43,133 nucleotides of DNA, from positions 1 to 43,133 of the forward strand of contig NZ_QMEV01000046.1 of assembly GCF_003284935.1 (NCBI RefSeq). Direction: 5' to 3'. Made by a program: the position numbers and the translations under genes. This DNA comes from Mycobacterium colombiense. GTDB lineage: Bacteria > Actinomycetota > Actinomycetes > Mycobacteriales > Mycobacteriaceae. Positions 16,707-25,005 of this stretch are shown one piece after another. The notes below the pieces were generated by a model. The model was not told the origin of the DNA, ran no database searches, and saw only the letters and a program-made list of their open reading frames with translations. Position 1 is the first letter of the stretch, and the number at the start of each line of letters is the position of its first letter.

Positions 16707-19700
16707 ATGAAGCGCTGGGCGGTAAATCCGTGGCGGCGGTCGGGGGTGCCCGCGCGTGCGGGCTGGACCCTCGCCGCCGCATACGGCGTCGCCGAATTGC
16801 TGCTGTTGCTGTCCTCGTTCCGGGGTTTGCATGGCCCGTACGGGACTCGGCCGGTCAACGAGTTCGTCACCGCAGCTTGTCTGGTGATCGGCGCGGGATG
16901 CGCAGGCCGCGCGGCCCATCACACGTCCGGGCGCCAGCGTTACGGGTGGCTGGCGCTGGTGACGGCCCAGCTCGGCTGGGCGGTGGGCGAGATCATCTGG
17001 GCGGTCTATGACGTGCGACCCGAGGTCGAGCACGCCGCCCATCCGGCGGCGTCGGAGATCGTGCTGCTGTTGTGGCCGTTCGGCACCATGGTGTCGCTGA
17101 TGCTGCTGTCCCAGCTGTCGCGCAACAGCCCCCGGCGGCTGCTGCTCGACGGCCTCATCGTGGCGACCTCGCTGTTCGTCATCTCCTGGGTGTTCGTCGT
17201 CGAAGCGCAGCTGCAGGAGCGGACGGGCACCCGGCTGGCGACGCTGGCGGAGATCTTCAACGACATCGTCTTGCTGACGACGGCGATCCTGATGCTGTCG
17301 CGGGCGCGCCCGGGCGACCGGCCGAGCCGGAGTCTGGTCGCCGCCGGTGTCGCGACGATCAGCGTTGCCGACATGATGCTGGTCTTCTATGCCGGCATCG
17401 GCAGCTATCACACCGGTGATGTCGGGGACATGATGCGGGTGGCGGGGCTGGGGATGCTGGCGCTGGCCGCAGTGGGTGCCACGCACCAGCGCCCCGCGCC
17501 GGCCTCACCGGATGAGATCGAGTTCCGCGCCCGGCTGTGGCTGCCCTACCTACCGCTGATCCTGGCCGCGACGGTGGGTTGGGCGCACGCTGCGGGCGAT
17601 GCGATAAACGGACCCATGCTGGCGGCCCTGGGCATCCTGGTGGCCGCCGTCTTGGCCCGGCAATTCGTCGTCCTGGTCGAAAACCAGAATCTGTTGTCCG
17701 AGGTCGCGCGGGAGGCCTTCCGCGACCACCTGACCGGTCTGGCCAACCGGGCGCTGTTCCTGCACCGGCTGGACCAGGCGATCGCGCGTCGCCGTCCCGA
17801 CGGCACGCCGATCGCGGTGCTGTGTCTGGACCTCGACAACTTCAAATCGGTCAACGACGCCCTGGGCCATCCCGCCGGCGACGAACTGCTGGTCCGGGTG
17901 GCCGGCAGGCTCACCGCCGCGCTGGGGGAACAGGGCACCATCGCGCGGCTCGGCGGCGACGAATTCGCCGCGCTCATCGAAGCTTCCGTCGAAGAATCGC
18001 AGGCGGCCGCGCATCGCATTCTCGACGCCTTCACCGAAGCGATTCTGATCGAAGGCATTCCGATCACGGTGCGGCCCAGCATCGGATTCACGGTGGCCAC
18101 CGGCGCGGCCAATTGCACGGTCGATCAGCTGCTCAGACACGCCGACTTGGCCATGTACGCCGCCAAACGCGAAGGCGGCCAATGCATTCGCAGCTTCATG
18201 CCCGACCTGCCGCTGCCCTACGCGTTCTCCGCGGCGCCGAGTTCGATCCGATCCGCGGTTGCGGCCCGCGCTCTTGACGGTGACGGCGGGATGCCACGGA
18301 ACTCCCGACCCGTCGCCGAGGTCGCGACCGCCGCACCGCCCCCATCCGAGGATGCGCTCGACGCTGAGCGCCGGCCCCCGCGGGGCGTCCGGACCGCCTT
18401 CGCGCTGCTGACGATCGGAGTGGTCGCCTTCACCGTGTCCAGTGCCGTCCGCCCCGATGCCGGGCACGGCATCTTCTCCGCCGCGGCCCTCTACACGGCG
18501 CTGACCGTGGTTGCGGCAGGACTGATTGCCCTTCGCGCATACGGCGTTTCGGCTGACCGGTTGGCCTGGGCTTTGATCGCCGCCGGCATGGCGTGCTCGG
18601 CCGTGGGCGATGTCGTCTATGCCGTGTGGGTGCCCAGCGGCCGATCCCCGTCGGTCGCCGATCCGGAGTATCTCGCGTACTACCCTTTCGTCTACGCCGG
18701 GCTGCTGCTGCTCATGCGGGCACGGCTCAAACGGCTGCCGATCGCGATTCAGTTCGACTCGGTCATCTGCGCCCTGACGTTGGGGGCGGTGGCCGCGGCG
18801 CTGATGACGGGACCGATCCGCGCGGCCGCGGTACGCGCCCCGGCAACGGTATGGGTCGGCCTTGTCTATCCGTGGAGCGATCTGGTTCTGCTGGCGCTGG
18901 CCGCAGGAATGTTGCCAATCCTTGGCTGGCGCAACGAGATTCGGTGGGCACTGCTGGTGGCCGGATTGGTCCTCTTCGCGTTCGCGGACGCGGCGTATCT
19001 GTTCGAGACGTCCGCCGGCTTGTATCGGGCCGGTTCCCTGCTGGACGCCTGCTGGGCCGCGTCGTCGTTGCTCATCGCGATGGCAAGTTGGGCCAGATCG
19101 TCGTCGGCCACGCCACCAACCCGTGGCCGCATCGGGCCCTACGCCACCCCGGTGGCGTCCGCCGTCGTGGCGCTGGGCGTCATTGTCGTGGCATACCATT
19201 CGCGGACCGCCGCGACACTGGCGGCGCTGAGTCTGGTGGTGGGGGCGGGCCGGTTCGCGCTGACCTTCCGGGATGCGAGCCTGCTCGAGGTGGGCGACGA
19301 GCACGCCACGACCGACGAGTTGACGGCCTTGCCGAACAGGCGCTCGATGACAGCGGCCTTGACGAAGTTAACCGCCTCGGCGTCGCCGAGGACCGCGTCG
19401 ATGCCGAACAGAGCGCAGCCACGTCGGGCCTTATTGCTGTTGAGCCTGATTGATTTTCACGAGATCACCGACTCGATTGGCAGGCAATTCGGTGATGAAC
19501 TGCTGTGCCACATCGCAAATCGGTTGTCCGGCAGCGTGCGCCGCGACGACCTGCTGGCCCGGGTGGGCGATGACCAATTCGCCGTCCTGCTCTCGGAGGG
19601 GGCCAACCTCACCGCGGCCAGCGCCTCGGCGGGAAGGCTGCTCGAAGCACTGGGTGAGCCGATCGCGCTGGATCCGGTCACCGTGCAGGTCGAAGCCCGC

Positions 19701-20636
19701 GTCGCGATCGCGCTAAGCCCCGACCACTGCGACCATCCGCAGGATCTGCTGAACTGCGCGGAAACCACCATGGCGCATGCCAAATCATCGGGCACGAAGA
19801 TCGCGGTCTACGACTCGTCGTTGGACGTGTGTCGCCACAACGACCCCAACCTCATCGAGGAACTGCGCTCGGCATTGTTCGATACCGACGAGCTGCGCTT
19901 GCACTACCAACCCAAGATCGACGCCCGGGACGGCAGCGTCCACAGCGTCGAGGCGGTGCTGCGCTGGCAGCATCCCCGCCGCGGCACGCTGCTGCCCGAG
20001 GAATTCCTGTCCGTCGCCGAGGGCGCCGGGCTGATGCGCAAGATCTCCAATCGGGTCCTCGGCATGGCTCTCGCCCAGGTCCGGTCCTGGCGTGAGCAAG
20101 GCATGCCGCTCACGGTCGCGGTGAACCTGTCGACGACCAACCTGCTGGACATCGAACTCGTCGGCACCGTCGAGCGACTCCTCGCCAGTTACGACCTGCC
20201 CGCCGAGGCGCTCATCCTCGAGATCACCGAGAGCGCACTTGTCGATTCCGTGCGTTCCCGCAACACCGTCGCCGCGCTGCAGGGCCTGGGAATCCGGATC
20301 TCGCTCGACGATTACGGCACCGGCTGGTCGTCTTTGGCTCGGCTGCAAGAGGTTTCGGTCGACGAGCTGAAGCTCGACCGGATTTTCGTATCGCGCTTGG
20401 CGCACGACGCGCGGTCGGTCGCCATCGTGCGCTCGACGGTGGCGCTGGCATCCAACCTGGGCGCTGACCTGGTGGCCGAGGGGGTCGAGAACGAGGCCAC
20501 GCTGAACGCCCTGCGCCGGTACGGCTGCAACATCACCCAGGGCTTCGTGCACACCCCGCCGTTGCCGCCGGATGACCTGCGGGACTGGATCGCCAACCAC
20601 GCACCGAACCCCCACCCGAGCCAATCCAACGGATGA
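16707..20636 (+). CDS. large membrane GGDEF-GGDEF-EAL cyclic-di-GMP protein
   Basis: 1309 residues from ATG 16707 (GGAG at 16698-16701). Order: a membrane block (about residues 15-330), a GGDEF domain with intact GGDEF at 416-420, a second membrane block (about 550-855), a second GGDEF domain with degenerate GDDQF at 954-958, and an EAL domain (about 1060-1300). The first GGDEF lacks an RxxD inhibitory site (GEQG instead). The second keeps RxxD (R945-D948) five residues before its motif, so it may bind c-di-GMP without making it. The EAL domain has E1082 (EAV), VNLS, EITES, DDYGTG (D1201-D1202), DELKLDR, AEGVE and TQGF, so phosphodiesterase activity is likely. M. tuberculosis Rv1354c is much smaller and lies elsewhere. 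It is convergent with the luciferase-like gene. Confidence 0.93.
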   Translation: MKRWAVNPWRRSGVPARAGWTLAAAYGVAELLLLLSSFRGLHGPYGTRPVNEFVTAACLVIGAGCAGRAAHHTSGRQRYGWLALVTAQLGWAVGEIIWAVYDVRPEVEHAAHPAASEIVLLLWPFGTMVSLMLLSQLSRNSPRRLLLDGLIVATSLFVISWVFVVEAQLQERTGTRLATLAEIFNDIVLLTTAILMLSRARPGDRPSRSLVAAGVATISVADMMLVFYAGIGSYHTGDVGDMMRVAGLGMLALAAVGATHQRPAPASPDEIEFRARLWLPYLPLILAATVGWAHAAGDAINGPMLAALGILVAAVLARQFVVLVENQNLLSEVAREAFRDHLTGLANRALFLHRLDQAIARRRPDGTPIAVLCLDLDNFKSVNDALGHPAGDELLVRVAGRLTAALGEQGTIARLGGDEFAALIEASVEESQAAAHRILDAFTEAILIEGIPITVRPSIGFTVATGAANCTVDQLLRHADLAMYAAKREGGQCIRSFMPDLPLPYAFSAAPSSIRSAVAARALDGDGGMPRNSRPVAEVATAAPPPSEDALDAERRPPRGVRTAFALLTIGVVAFTVSSAVRPDAGHGIFSAAALYTALTVVAAGLIALRAYGVSADRLAWALIAAGMACSAVGDVVYAVWVPSGRSPSVADPEYLAYYPFVYAGLLLLMRARLKRLPIAIQFDSVICALTLGAVAAALMTGPIRAAAVRAPATVWVGLVYPWSDLVLLALAAGMLPILGWRNEIRWALLVAGLVLFAFADAAYLFETSAGLYRAGSLLDACWAASSLLIAMASWARSSSATPPTRGRIGPYATPVASAVVALGVIVVAYHSRTAATLAALSLVVGAGRFALTFRDASLLEVGDEHATTDELTALPNRRSMTAALTKLTASASPRTASMPNRAQPRRALLLLSLIDFHEITDSIGRQFGDELLCHIANRLSGSVRRDDLLARVGDDQFAVLLSEGANLTAASASAGRLLEALGEPIALDPVTVQVEARVAIALSPDHCDHPQDLLNCAETTMAHAKSSGTKIAVYDSSLDVCRHNDPNLIEELRSALFDTDELRLHYQPKIDARDGSVHSVEAVLRWQHPRRGTLLPEEFLSVAEGAGLMRKISNRVLGMALAQVRSWREQGMPLTVAVNLSTTNLLDIELVGTVERLLASYDLPAEALILEITESALVDSVRSRNTVAALQGLGIRISLDDYGTGWSSLARLQEVSVDELKLDRIFVSRLAHDARSVAIVRSTVALASNLGADLVAEGVENEATLNALRRYGCNITQGFVHTPPLPPDDLRDWIANHAPNPHPSQSNG

Positions 20637-20654
20637 GCGTGACCGCTCGAGGCT

Positions 20655-21686
20655 TCAGAACAGCTCTTTGGCCAACAGCTCGAGCGTCGCGACCCGCGCC
20701 GGTGCAGTGTCGGGATCGGTGCCGCGGCGGGCCGAGGCCACCGGGTTGACCATGACTTCGTCGACCCCGAACCGGTCGGCCAGCGCCCGGATCTGTTCGG
20801 CGGCCTCCGCCGGTGCTCCCAGGACGGCGCGCCGCAATCCGCTCTCCACGATCCGCTGCTGCTGGCCGGTCAGCTCGGCGACCGCGGCCTCCTCGACCAG
20901 CGGAACCGGCCCGAGCGGCTGCCCGGTTCGCAACCGGGCCATCATCTGCAGGTTAGGCAGCATCAAAGCCGTTGCCTCTTCGCGTGTTTCGGCCACCGCG
21001 GCGTTGACCGTCAAAAAGGTCAGCGGCTCGGCGGCCAGCTCGCTGGGCTTGAATCGCGAACGGTAGACTTCGAGCGCCTCTTCGGTTCCGTTGCCGGAGA
21101 AGTGATGTGCGAACACATACGGCAACCCCTTGGCGGCGGCCAGATGTGCCGAATACATCGACGAGCCCAACAGCCACAGCCGCGGCTCGCCCGCCGCCGC
21201 CGGGGTGGCCTTGAGGGTGTAATCACCGGAGCGCAAGGGAACCCGCACGCCTCGGGCGCTCATCAGCGCCGCCACGTCGTCGAGGTACTCGGGGAAGTTC
21301 TCGATGTCACGATCGTCGCGACCGCCGCGCAGCGCGTAGGACGTCACCGGATCCGAGCCGGGTGCGCGGCCGATGCCGAGGTCGATGCGGCCGGGGGCGG
21401 CGGCTTCCAGCAGCGCGAACTGCTCGGCCACCGCCAGGGGCGCGTGATTGGGCAGCATCACGCCACCCGAGCCGAGGCGAAGCTGCGAGGTCTGCGCGGC
21501 CAGGTAGGCGAGCACCACCGGTGGGCTGGTGGCGCCCACCGACGGCATGTTGTGGTGTTCGGCGACCCAGTATCGGGTGAAGCCCAGCCGATCCGCGGCC
21601 TGGGCCAGCGCGACGGTGGCGGCCAGCGCGTCCCCTGTGGTCTGGTCGGTGCGCACGGGGATGAGGTCGAGGACGGAAAGACGCAC
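20655..21686 (-). CDS. luciferase-like flavin-dependent oxidoreductase (LLM class, MsnO8 type)
   Basis: 343 residues from GTG 21686 (VRLSVLDLIPVRTDQTTGDAL). The frame is open to 21953 but that stretch overlaps the next gene antiparallel in frame and has no similarity. Family features: the start SVLDLIPV, YWVAEHHNMP, LGSGGVMLPNHAPLAVAEQFALLEAAAPGRIDLGIGRAPGSDP and LWLLGSSMYSAHLAA. These belong to the bacterial luciferase-like monooxygenases that use FMN or F420; which one cannot be decided. It is the last gene of an apparent three-gene minus-strand run (udgB, FAD monooxygenase, this gene), 43 bases after the monooxygenase stop. I do not recall this gene at the M. tuberculosis locus. Confidence 0.9.
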   Translation of the reverse strand: MRLSVLDLIPVRTDQTTGDALAATVALAQAADRLGFTRYWVAEHHNMPSVGATSPPVVLAYLAAQTSQLRLGSGGVMLPNHAPLAVAEQFALLEAAAPGRIDLGIGRAPGSDPVTSYALRGGRDDRDIENFPEYLDDVAALMSARGVRVPLRSGDYTLKATPAAAGEPRLWLLGSSMYSAHLAAAKGLPYVFAHHFSGNGTEEALEVYRSRFKPSELAAEPLTFLTVNAAVAETREEATALMLPNLQMMARLRTGQPLGPVPLVEEAAVAELTGQQQRIVESGLRRAVLGAPAEAAEQIRALADRFGVDEVMVNPVASARRGTDPDTAPARVATLELLAKELF

Positions 21687-21729
21687 GTTGGCGTCAACGC
21701 GTGCGGGCCGGCAAACGTTCCCGCGCTGC

Positions 21730-22860
21730 TCAGTACTCCTTGAGGGTGATCGAGGCGACGATGCGGTCGAACACCTCTTGGGGGATCGGCGCGCCGCCCG
21801 GAATGTTGTCCACCACCAGCCACTGGTTGCGCTTGACGTAGTCGCTGAACTCGCGGTGGTAGTTGGCGAAGCCCGCTTCGTAATCGACCGTCTCGCCCTC
21901 GGCGGCCACCTTGAGCTCGCCGGCCAGGATGTAGGCGCCCAGCAGCGCGACACTGGTGCCCTGGCCCGACAAGGGCGAGCAGCAGTATCCGGCGTCGCCG
22001 ACCAGCGCCACCCTGCCCCGCGCCCAGCGATCCATCTTGATCTGTGACATTTCGTCGAAGTAGAAGTCCGGCCCGCCGCGCATGTACTCCAGCAGTTGCG
22101 GGCGGACCCAGCCGTCGCCGGCCATCCGCCGCTCCAACTCGGCGAATTGGGCCTCGGTGTCGCGATAGTCGATGCGCAGCTCGGTGTCCATGAAACCCAA
22201 CATGGCCCGCGCCTCGGCGTTGTTGCGTGCGCTGTAGACCCCGGCCATGGTGGAGTCGCCGTAGTGCCAGATCTGCCAGTAGTCGAGGTTCAGAAAATTG
22301 GGCACGGTGAAGATCGCCGCGTGTGTGCCCAGCCTGTCGATGAAGTCGTCCTCCGGCCCGAAGATCAAACGGCGCACGGTGGAGTGCAATCCGTCGGCGC
22401 CGATGACGAGGTCGAAACTGCGCGGCGCGGCGCGCTCGAAGGTCACGCGGACCGCCGACCCGTCGTCGTCCAGCGCGGTGATGGTGTCGTCGAAGAGGTA
22501 TTCGGCCGTCCATTGGCTTGCGCCGTAGAGCAATTCGACCAAGTCGTCGCGCAACAGCTCGATGTTGCGGCTGTCGATGGGCCCGCCGGTGGGCGTCGAT
22601 TCGGTGTCGCGGGACAACTCGTTGCCGTCACGGTCGACGACGGACGAGCCCCGGATTTGCGTTCTGCGCTTCTGGGCGGCACCCAACAGCCCCATCCGTT
22701 CGAGCACCGTCAGCGCCGGCCCCCGCACGTCGATGGCCTGGCCGCCCGGGCGCGGCCCCGGATGGCGCTCGACCACGGTCACCGAAAAGCCATGCCGCCC
22801 AAGCCAAAACGCGGCCGCCGTACCCGCCACGCTGGCGCCCGATACCAGAACTTCGGTCAC
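21730..22860 (-). CDS. FAD-dependent aromatic-ring-type monooxygenase (Rv1260-like)
   Basis: 376 residues from GTG 22860, which overlaps the udgB stop as GTGA (22857-22860), so translation is coupled. The FAD-binding Rossmann start VLVSGASVAGTAAAFWLGRHGF, the DG motif VIGADGLHSTVR and the second FAD motif GRVALVGDAGYCCSPLSGQG are all present, placing it with the p-hydroxybenzoate hydroxylase/tetracycline-monooxygenase group. Such enzymes hydroxylate aromatic compounds with NAD(P)H and oxygen. The substrate is unknown; drug or lipid modification is possible. It corresponds by position to M. tuberculosis Rv1260, although Rv1261c, expected beside it, is absent. Confidence 0.92.
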   Translation of the reverse strand: MTEVLVSGASVAGTAAAFWLGRHGFSVTVVERHPGPRPGGQAIDVRGPALTVLERMGLLGAAQKRRTQIRGSSVVDRDGNELSRDTESTPTGGPIDSRNIELLRDDLVELLYGASQWTAEYLFDDTITALDDDGSAVRVTFERAAPRSFDLVIGADGLHSTVRRLIFGPEDDFIDRLGTHAAIFTVPNFLNLDYWQIWHYGDSTMAGVYSARNNAEARAMLGFMDTELRIDYRDTEAQFAELERRMAGDGWVRPQLLEYMRGGPDFYFDEMSQIKMDRWARGRVALVGDAGYCCSPLSGQGTSVALLGAYILAGELKVAAEGETVDYEAGFANYHREFSDYVKRNQWLVVDNIPGGAPIPQEVFDRIVASITLKEY

Positions 22861-23684
22861 TTGATTCCTGCCAGTTCTTTAGCGTCGCGGAAGACGTCGT
22901 CGAGCATTGCTGGTGTCAACCTACCGGTGAACATGTTTTGCTGGCTCGGGTGGTAGCAGCCGAGCAGCCGCACCCCGGGCGCCAGGTCGGCGACGACGCC
23001 GTGGCCGAAGCGGGGCTTGCGCCCGGTCGTGGCACCCGGCAGCCGCAGCGCGATCTGCCAGCCGAATCCGCCCAGGGCCACGACCACCCGAACATCTTGG
23101 GAGACCAACCGCCATTCGGCCTGCAGCCAGGGCCAGCAGGTGTCGCGCTCCTGCGGCGTCGGGGCGTTCGCGGGAGGTGCGCACCGCACCGGCGCGACGA
23201 TGCGAATCTGCTTGGTCCGCAAGCCATCCGCGGCGTCGACGCTGGTCGGTTGGTTCACCAGCCCGGCCCGGTACAGCGCCGCGTACAACTGGTCACCCGA
23301 GCGGTCGCCGGTGAACATCCGCCCCGTGCGGTTGGCGCCGTGGGCGGCGGGCGCCAACCCCACGATCAACAACCGGGGCCGCGCCGACCCCCAGCTGGGC
23401 ACCGGCCGGCCCCAATACGGTTGATCGGCAAAGGCTCGGCGTTTGACGACCGCGACGTCCTCGCGCCACTCGACCAACCGCGGGCACGCCCGGCAGACGC
23501 TGACCAGAGCGTCGATTTCGGGAATCGAGCCGGCGTGCTCGGCGAGCTCGGCGACCGCGGCGGCGTCGACCGCCACCGGGGTCTGCGGTGTGGCCGGATC
23601 GCCCGGCCATCCGGTGCCGGCACCCACCGGTGAGCCGAACACCTGGCCGGTACGTGGGTGGGCGAGCACATGAACATCCTGCAC
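22857..23684 (-). CDS. udgB: family 5 uracil-DNA glycosylase UdgB
   Basis: 275 residues from GTG 23684, about the length of the M. tuberculosis enzyme. The Fe-S cysteines typical of families 4 and 5 are visible (CRACPRL, PVRCAPP, RDTCWPW, LLGCYHPSQQN), as are the active-site stretch LIVGLAPAAHGANRTGRMFTGD and the C-terminal HPSQQNMFTGRLTP motif. Family 5 enzymes remove uracil, hypoxanthine and other deaminated bases from double-stranded DNA, important in GC-rich genomes. GLAPAAHG, with no Asp or Asn at the usual catalytic place, is the family-5 hallmark. The gene is divergent from tap over 61 bases and is translationally coupled to the downstream monooxygenase. Confidence 0.93.
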   Translation of the reverse strand: MQDVHVLAHPRTGQVFGSPVGAGTGWPGDPATPQTPVAVDAAAVAELAEHAGSIPEIDALVSVCRACPRLVEWREDVAVVKRRAFADQPYWGRPVPSWGSARPRLLIVGLAPAAHGANRTGRMFTGDRSGDQLYAALYRAGLVNQPTSVDAADGLRTKQIRIVAPVRCAPPANAPTPQERDTCWPWLQAEWRLVSQDVRVVVALGGFGWQIALRLPGATTGRKPRFGHGVVADLAPGVRLLGCYHPSQQNMFTGRLTPAMLDDVFRDAKELAGIK

Positions 23685-23690
23685 GAGAGC

Positions 23691-23729
23691 AAATAATCGG
23701 TCGCCGCAAACAGGGCTATGGCATACATT
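23691..23729 (+). promoter_or_regulatory. possible WhiB7-type promoter before tap
   Basis: An AT-rich block AAATAAT (23691-23697) lies three bases upstream of a poor -35 region (23701-23706), and TACATT (23724-23729) fits a TANNNT -10 box 17 bases further on. WhiB7 promoters in mycobacteria, including that of tap, carry an AT-rich motif immediately upstream of the -35. The match is by eye and weak. Confidence 0.3.
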
Positions 23730-23745
23730 CAGCGGCGATATTCCC

Positions 23746-24985
23746 ATGAAAACCGGCGGCCCAGCGTTCCTGATCCTGTTCGCCACGTTGACGGCGACCG
23801 CGGGTAGCGGCATCTCCATCGTCGCGTTCCCGTGGCTGGCGTTGCAGCACCACGACAGCGCGCGACGCCTCGGCCGTCGCCCTGGCCATGACGCTGCCGC
23901 TGGTGTTGTCCACCCTGGTCGCCGGCGCCGCGGTCGATTCCTTCGGGCGCCGGCGCGTGTCGCTCGTCTCCGATTCGCTCTCCGCGACCGCGGTGACCGC
24001 CGTGCCGCTGATCGCCTGGTGGCTCGGCGCGGACGCGCTGAACCTGGCGGTGCTGGCCGTCCTGGCCTTCTTCGCGGCCGCGTTCGACCCGGCCGGCGCG
24101 ACCGCGCGCGAGTCGATGCTGCCCGAGGCCGCCGCCCGCGCGGGCTGGTCGCTGGCCCGCACCAACAGCGTCTACGAGGCGATCCTGAATCTGGGATTCA
24201 TCGTGGGCCCGGGCATCGGCGGCCTGATGATCGCCACGGTCGGCGGCATCAACACGATGTGGGTGACCGCGGGGTTATTCGGCTTGTCCATCCTGACCAT
24301 CGGGTCGCTGCGGCTCGAGGGTGCCGGCAAACCGGCGCACGAGACGCGCCCAGAGGGGTGGCTGTCCGGCATCGCCGAAGGCCTGCGCTTCGTCTGGAAC
24401 CTGCGGGTGTTGCGGACCCTGGGCCTGATCGACCTGACCGTCACCGCGCTGTACCTGCCGATGGAAAGCGTGCTTTTTCCCAAATACTTCTCCGACCAGC
24501 ACCAACCCGCGCAGCTGGGCTGGGCGTTGATGGCGATCGGATTCGGCGGCGTGGCGGGCGCGATCGGCTATGCCGCACTGTCGAACCGGCTGCGGCGGCG
24601 CGCGGCCGTGCTGGCGGCGACCCTCACCTTCGGCGCGGCGACGGTCGGGGTGGCGTTCCTCCCGCCGCTACCCGTGATCCTGGTGCTGTGCGCCATCACC
24701 GGCTTGGTCTACGGACCGATCCAGCCGATCTACAACTACATGATGCAGACCCGGGCCCCGCACCGGCTGCGCGGCCGAGTGGTCGGCGTGATGACCGGGT
24801 TGACCTACGCGGCCGGCCCGGTCGGCCTGCTGGTCGCCGGTCCGCTGACCGACGCGGCCGGCCTGAAGGTCACGTTCCTGGTGCTGGCGGTGCCGATCCT
24901 GCTGATCGGCCTCATCGCCTGCCGGCTGCCGTCGCTGCGCGAACTGGACCGCGCACCGGAGTTCGCCGAGGACCCGGGTCCGTGA
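23746..24985 (+). pseudogene. tap: Tap-type MFS multidrug efflux pump, apparent frameshift near 23860-23870
   Basis: The frame from ATG 23746 encodes MKTGGPAFLILFATLTATAGSG... ALQHHDSA and then departs from the family; from about 23870 the remainder (DASAVALAMTLPLV... to TGA 24985) continues in the next frame. Together they match the whole M. tuberculosis Tap (Rv1258c), a 12-helix pump linked to tetracycline and aminoglycoside efflux. The break falls in a GCGCGCG tract. One more GC dinucleotide would restore SARDASAVALAMTLPL, exactly the family length, so a 2-base contraction is the simplest explanation. Either the gene is inactivated or the assembly is wrong here. A shorter product starting at ATG 23888 would lack the first helices. 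It is followed 20 bases later by the glycolate-oxidase-like gene. Confidence 0.85.
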
Positions 24986-25005
24986 CGCGGGCTTAGTATC
25001 GGGCC

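Noticed and set aside
17550..19304. Long minus-strand open frame (584 codons) opposite the GGDEF/EAL gene
   Set aside because: Antisense to clear GGDEF motifs; composition dominated by Gly, Arg, Gln and His.
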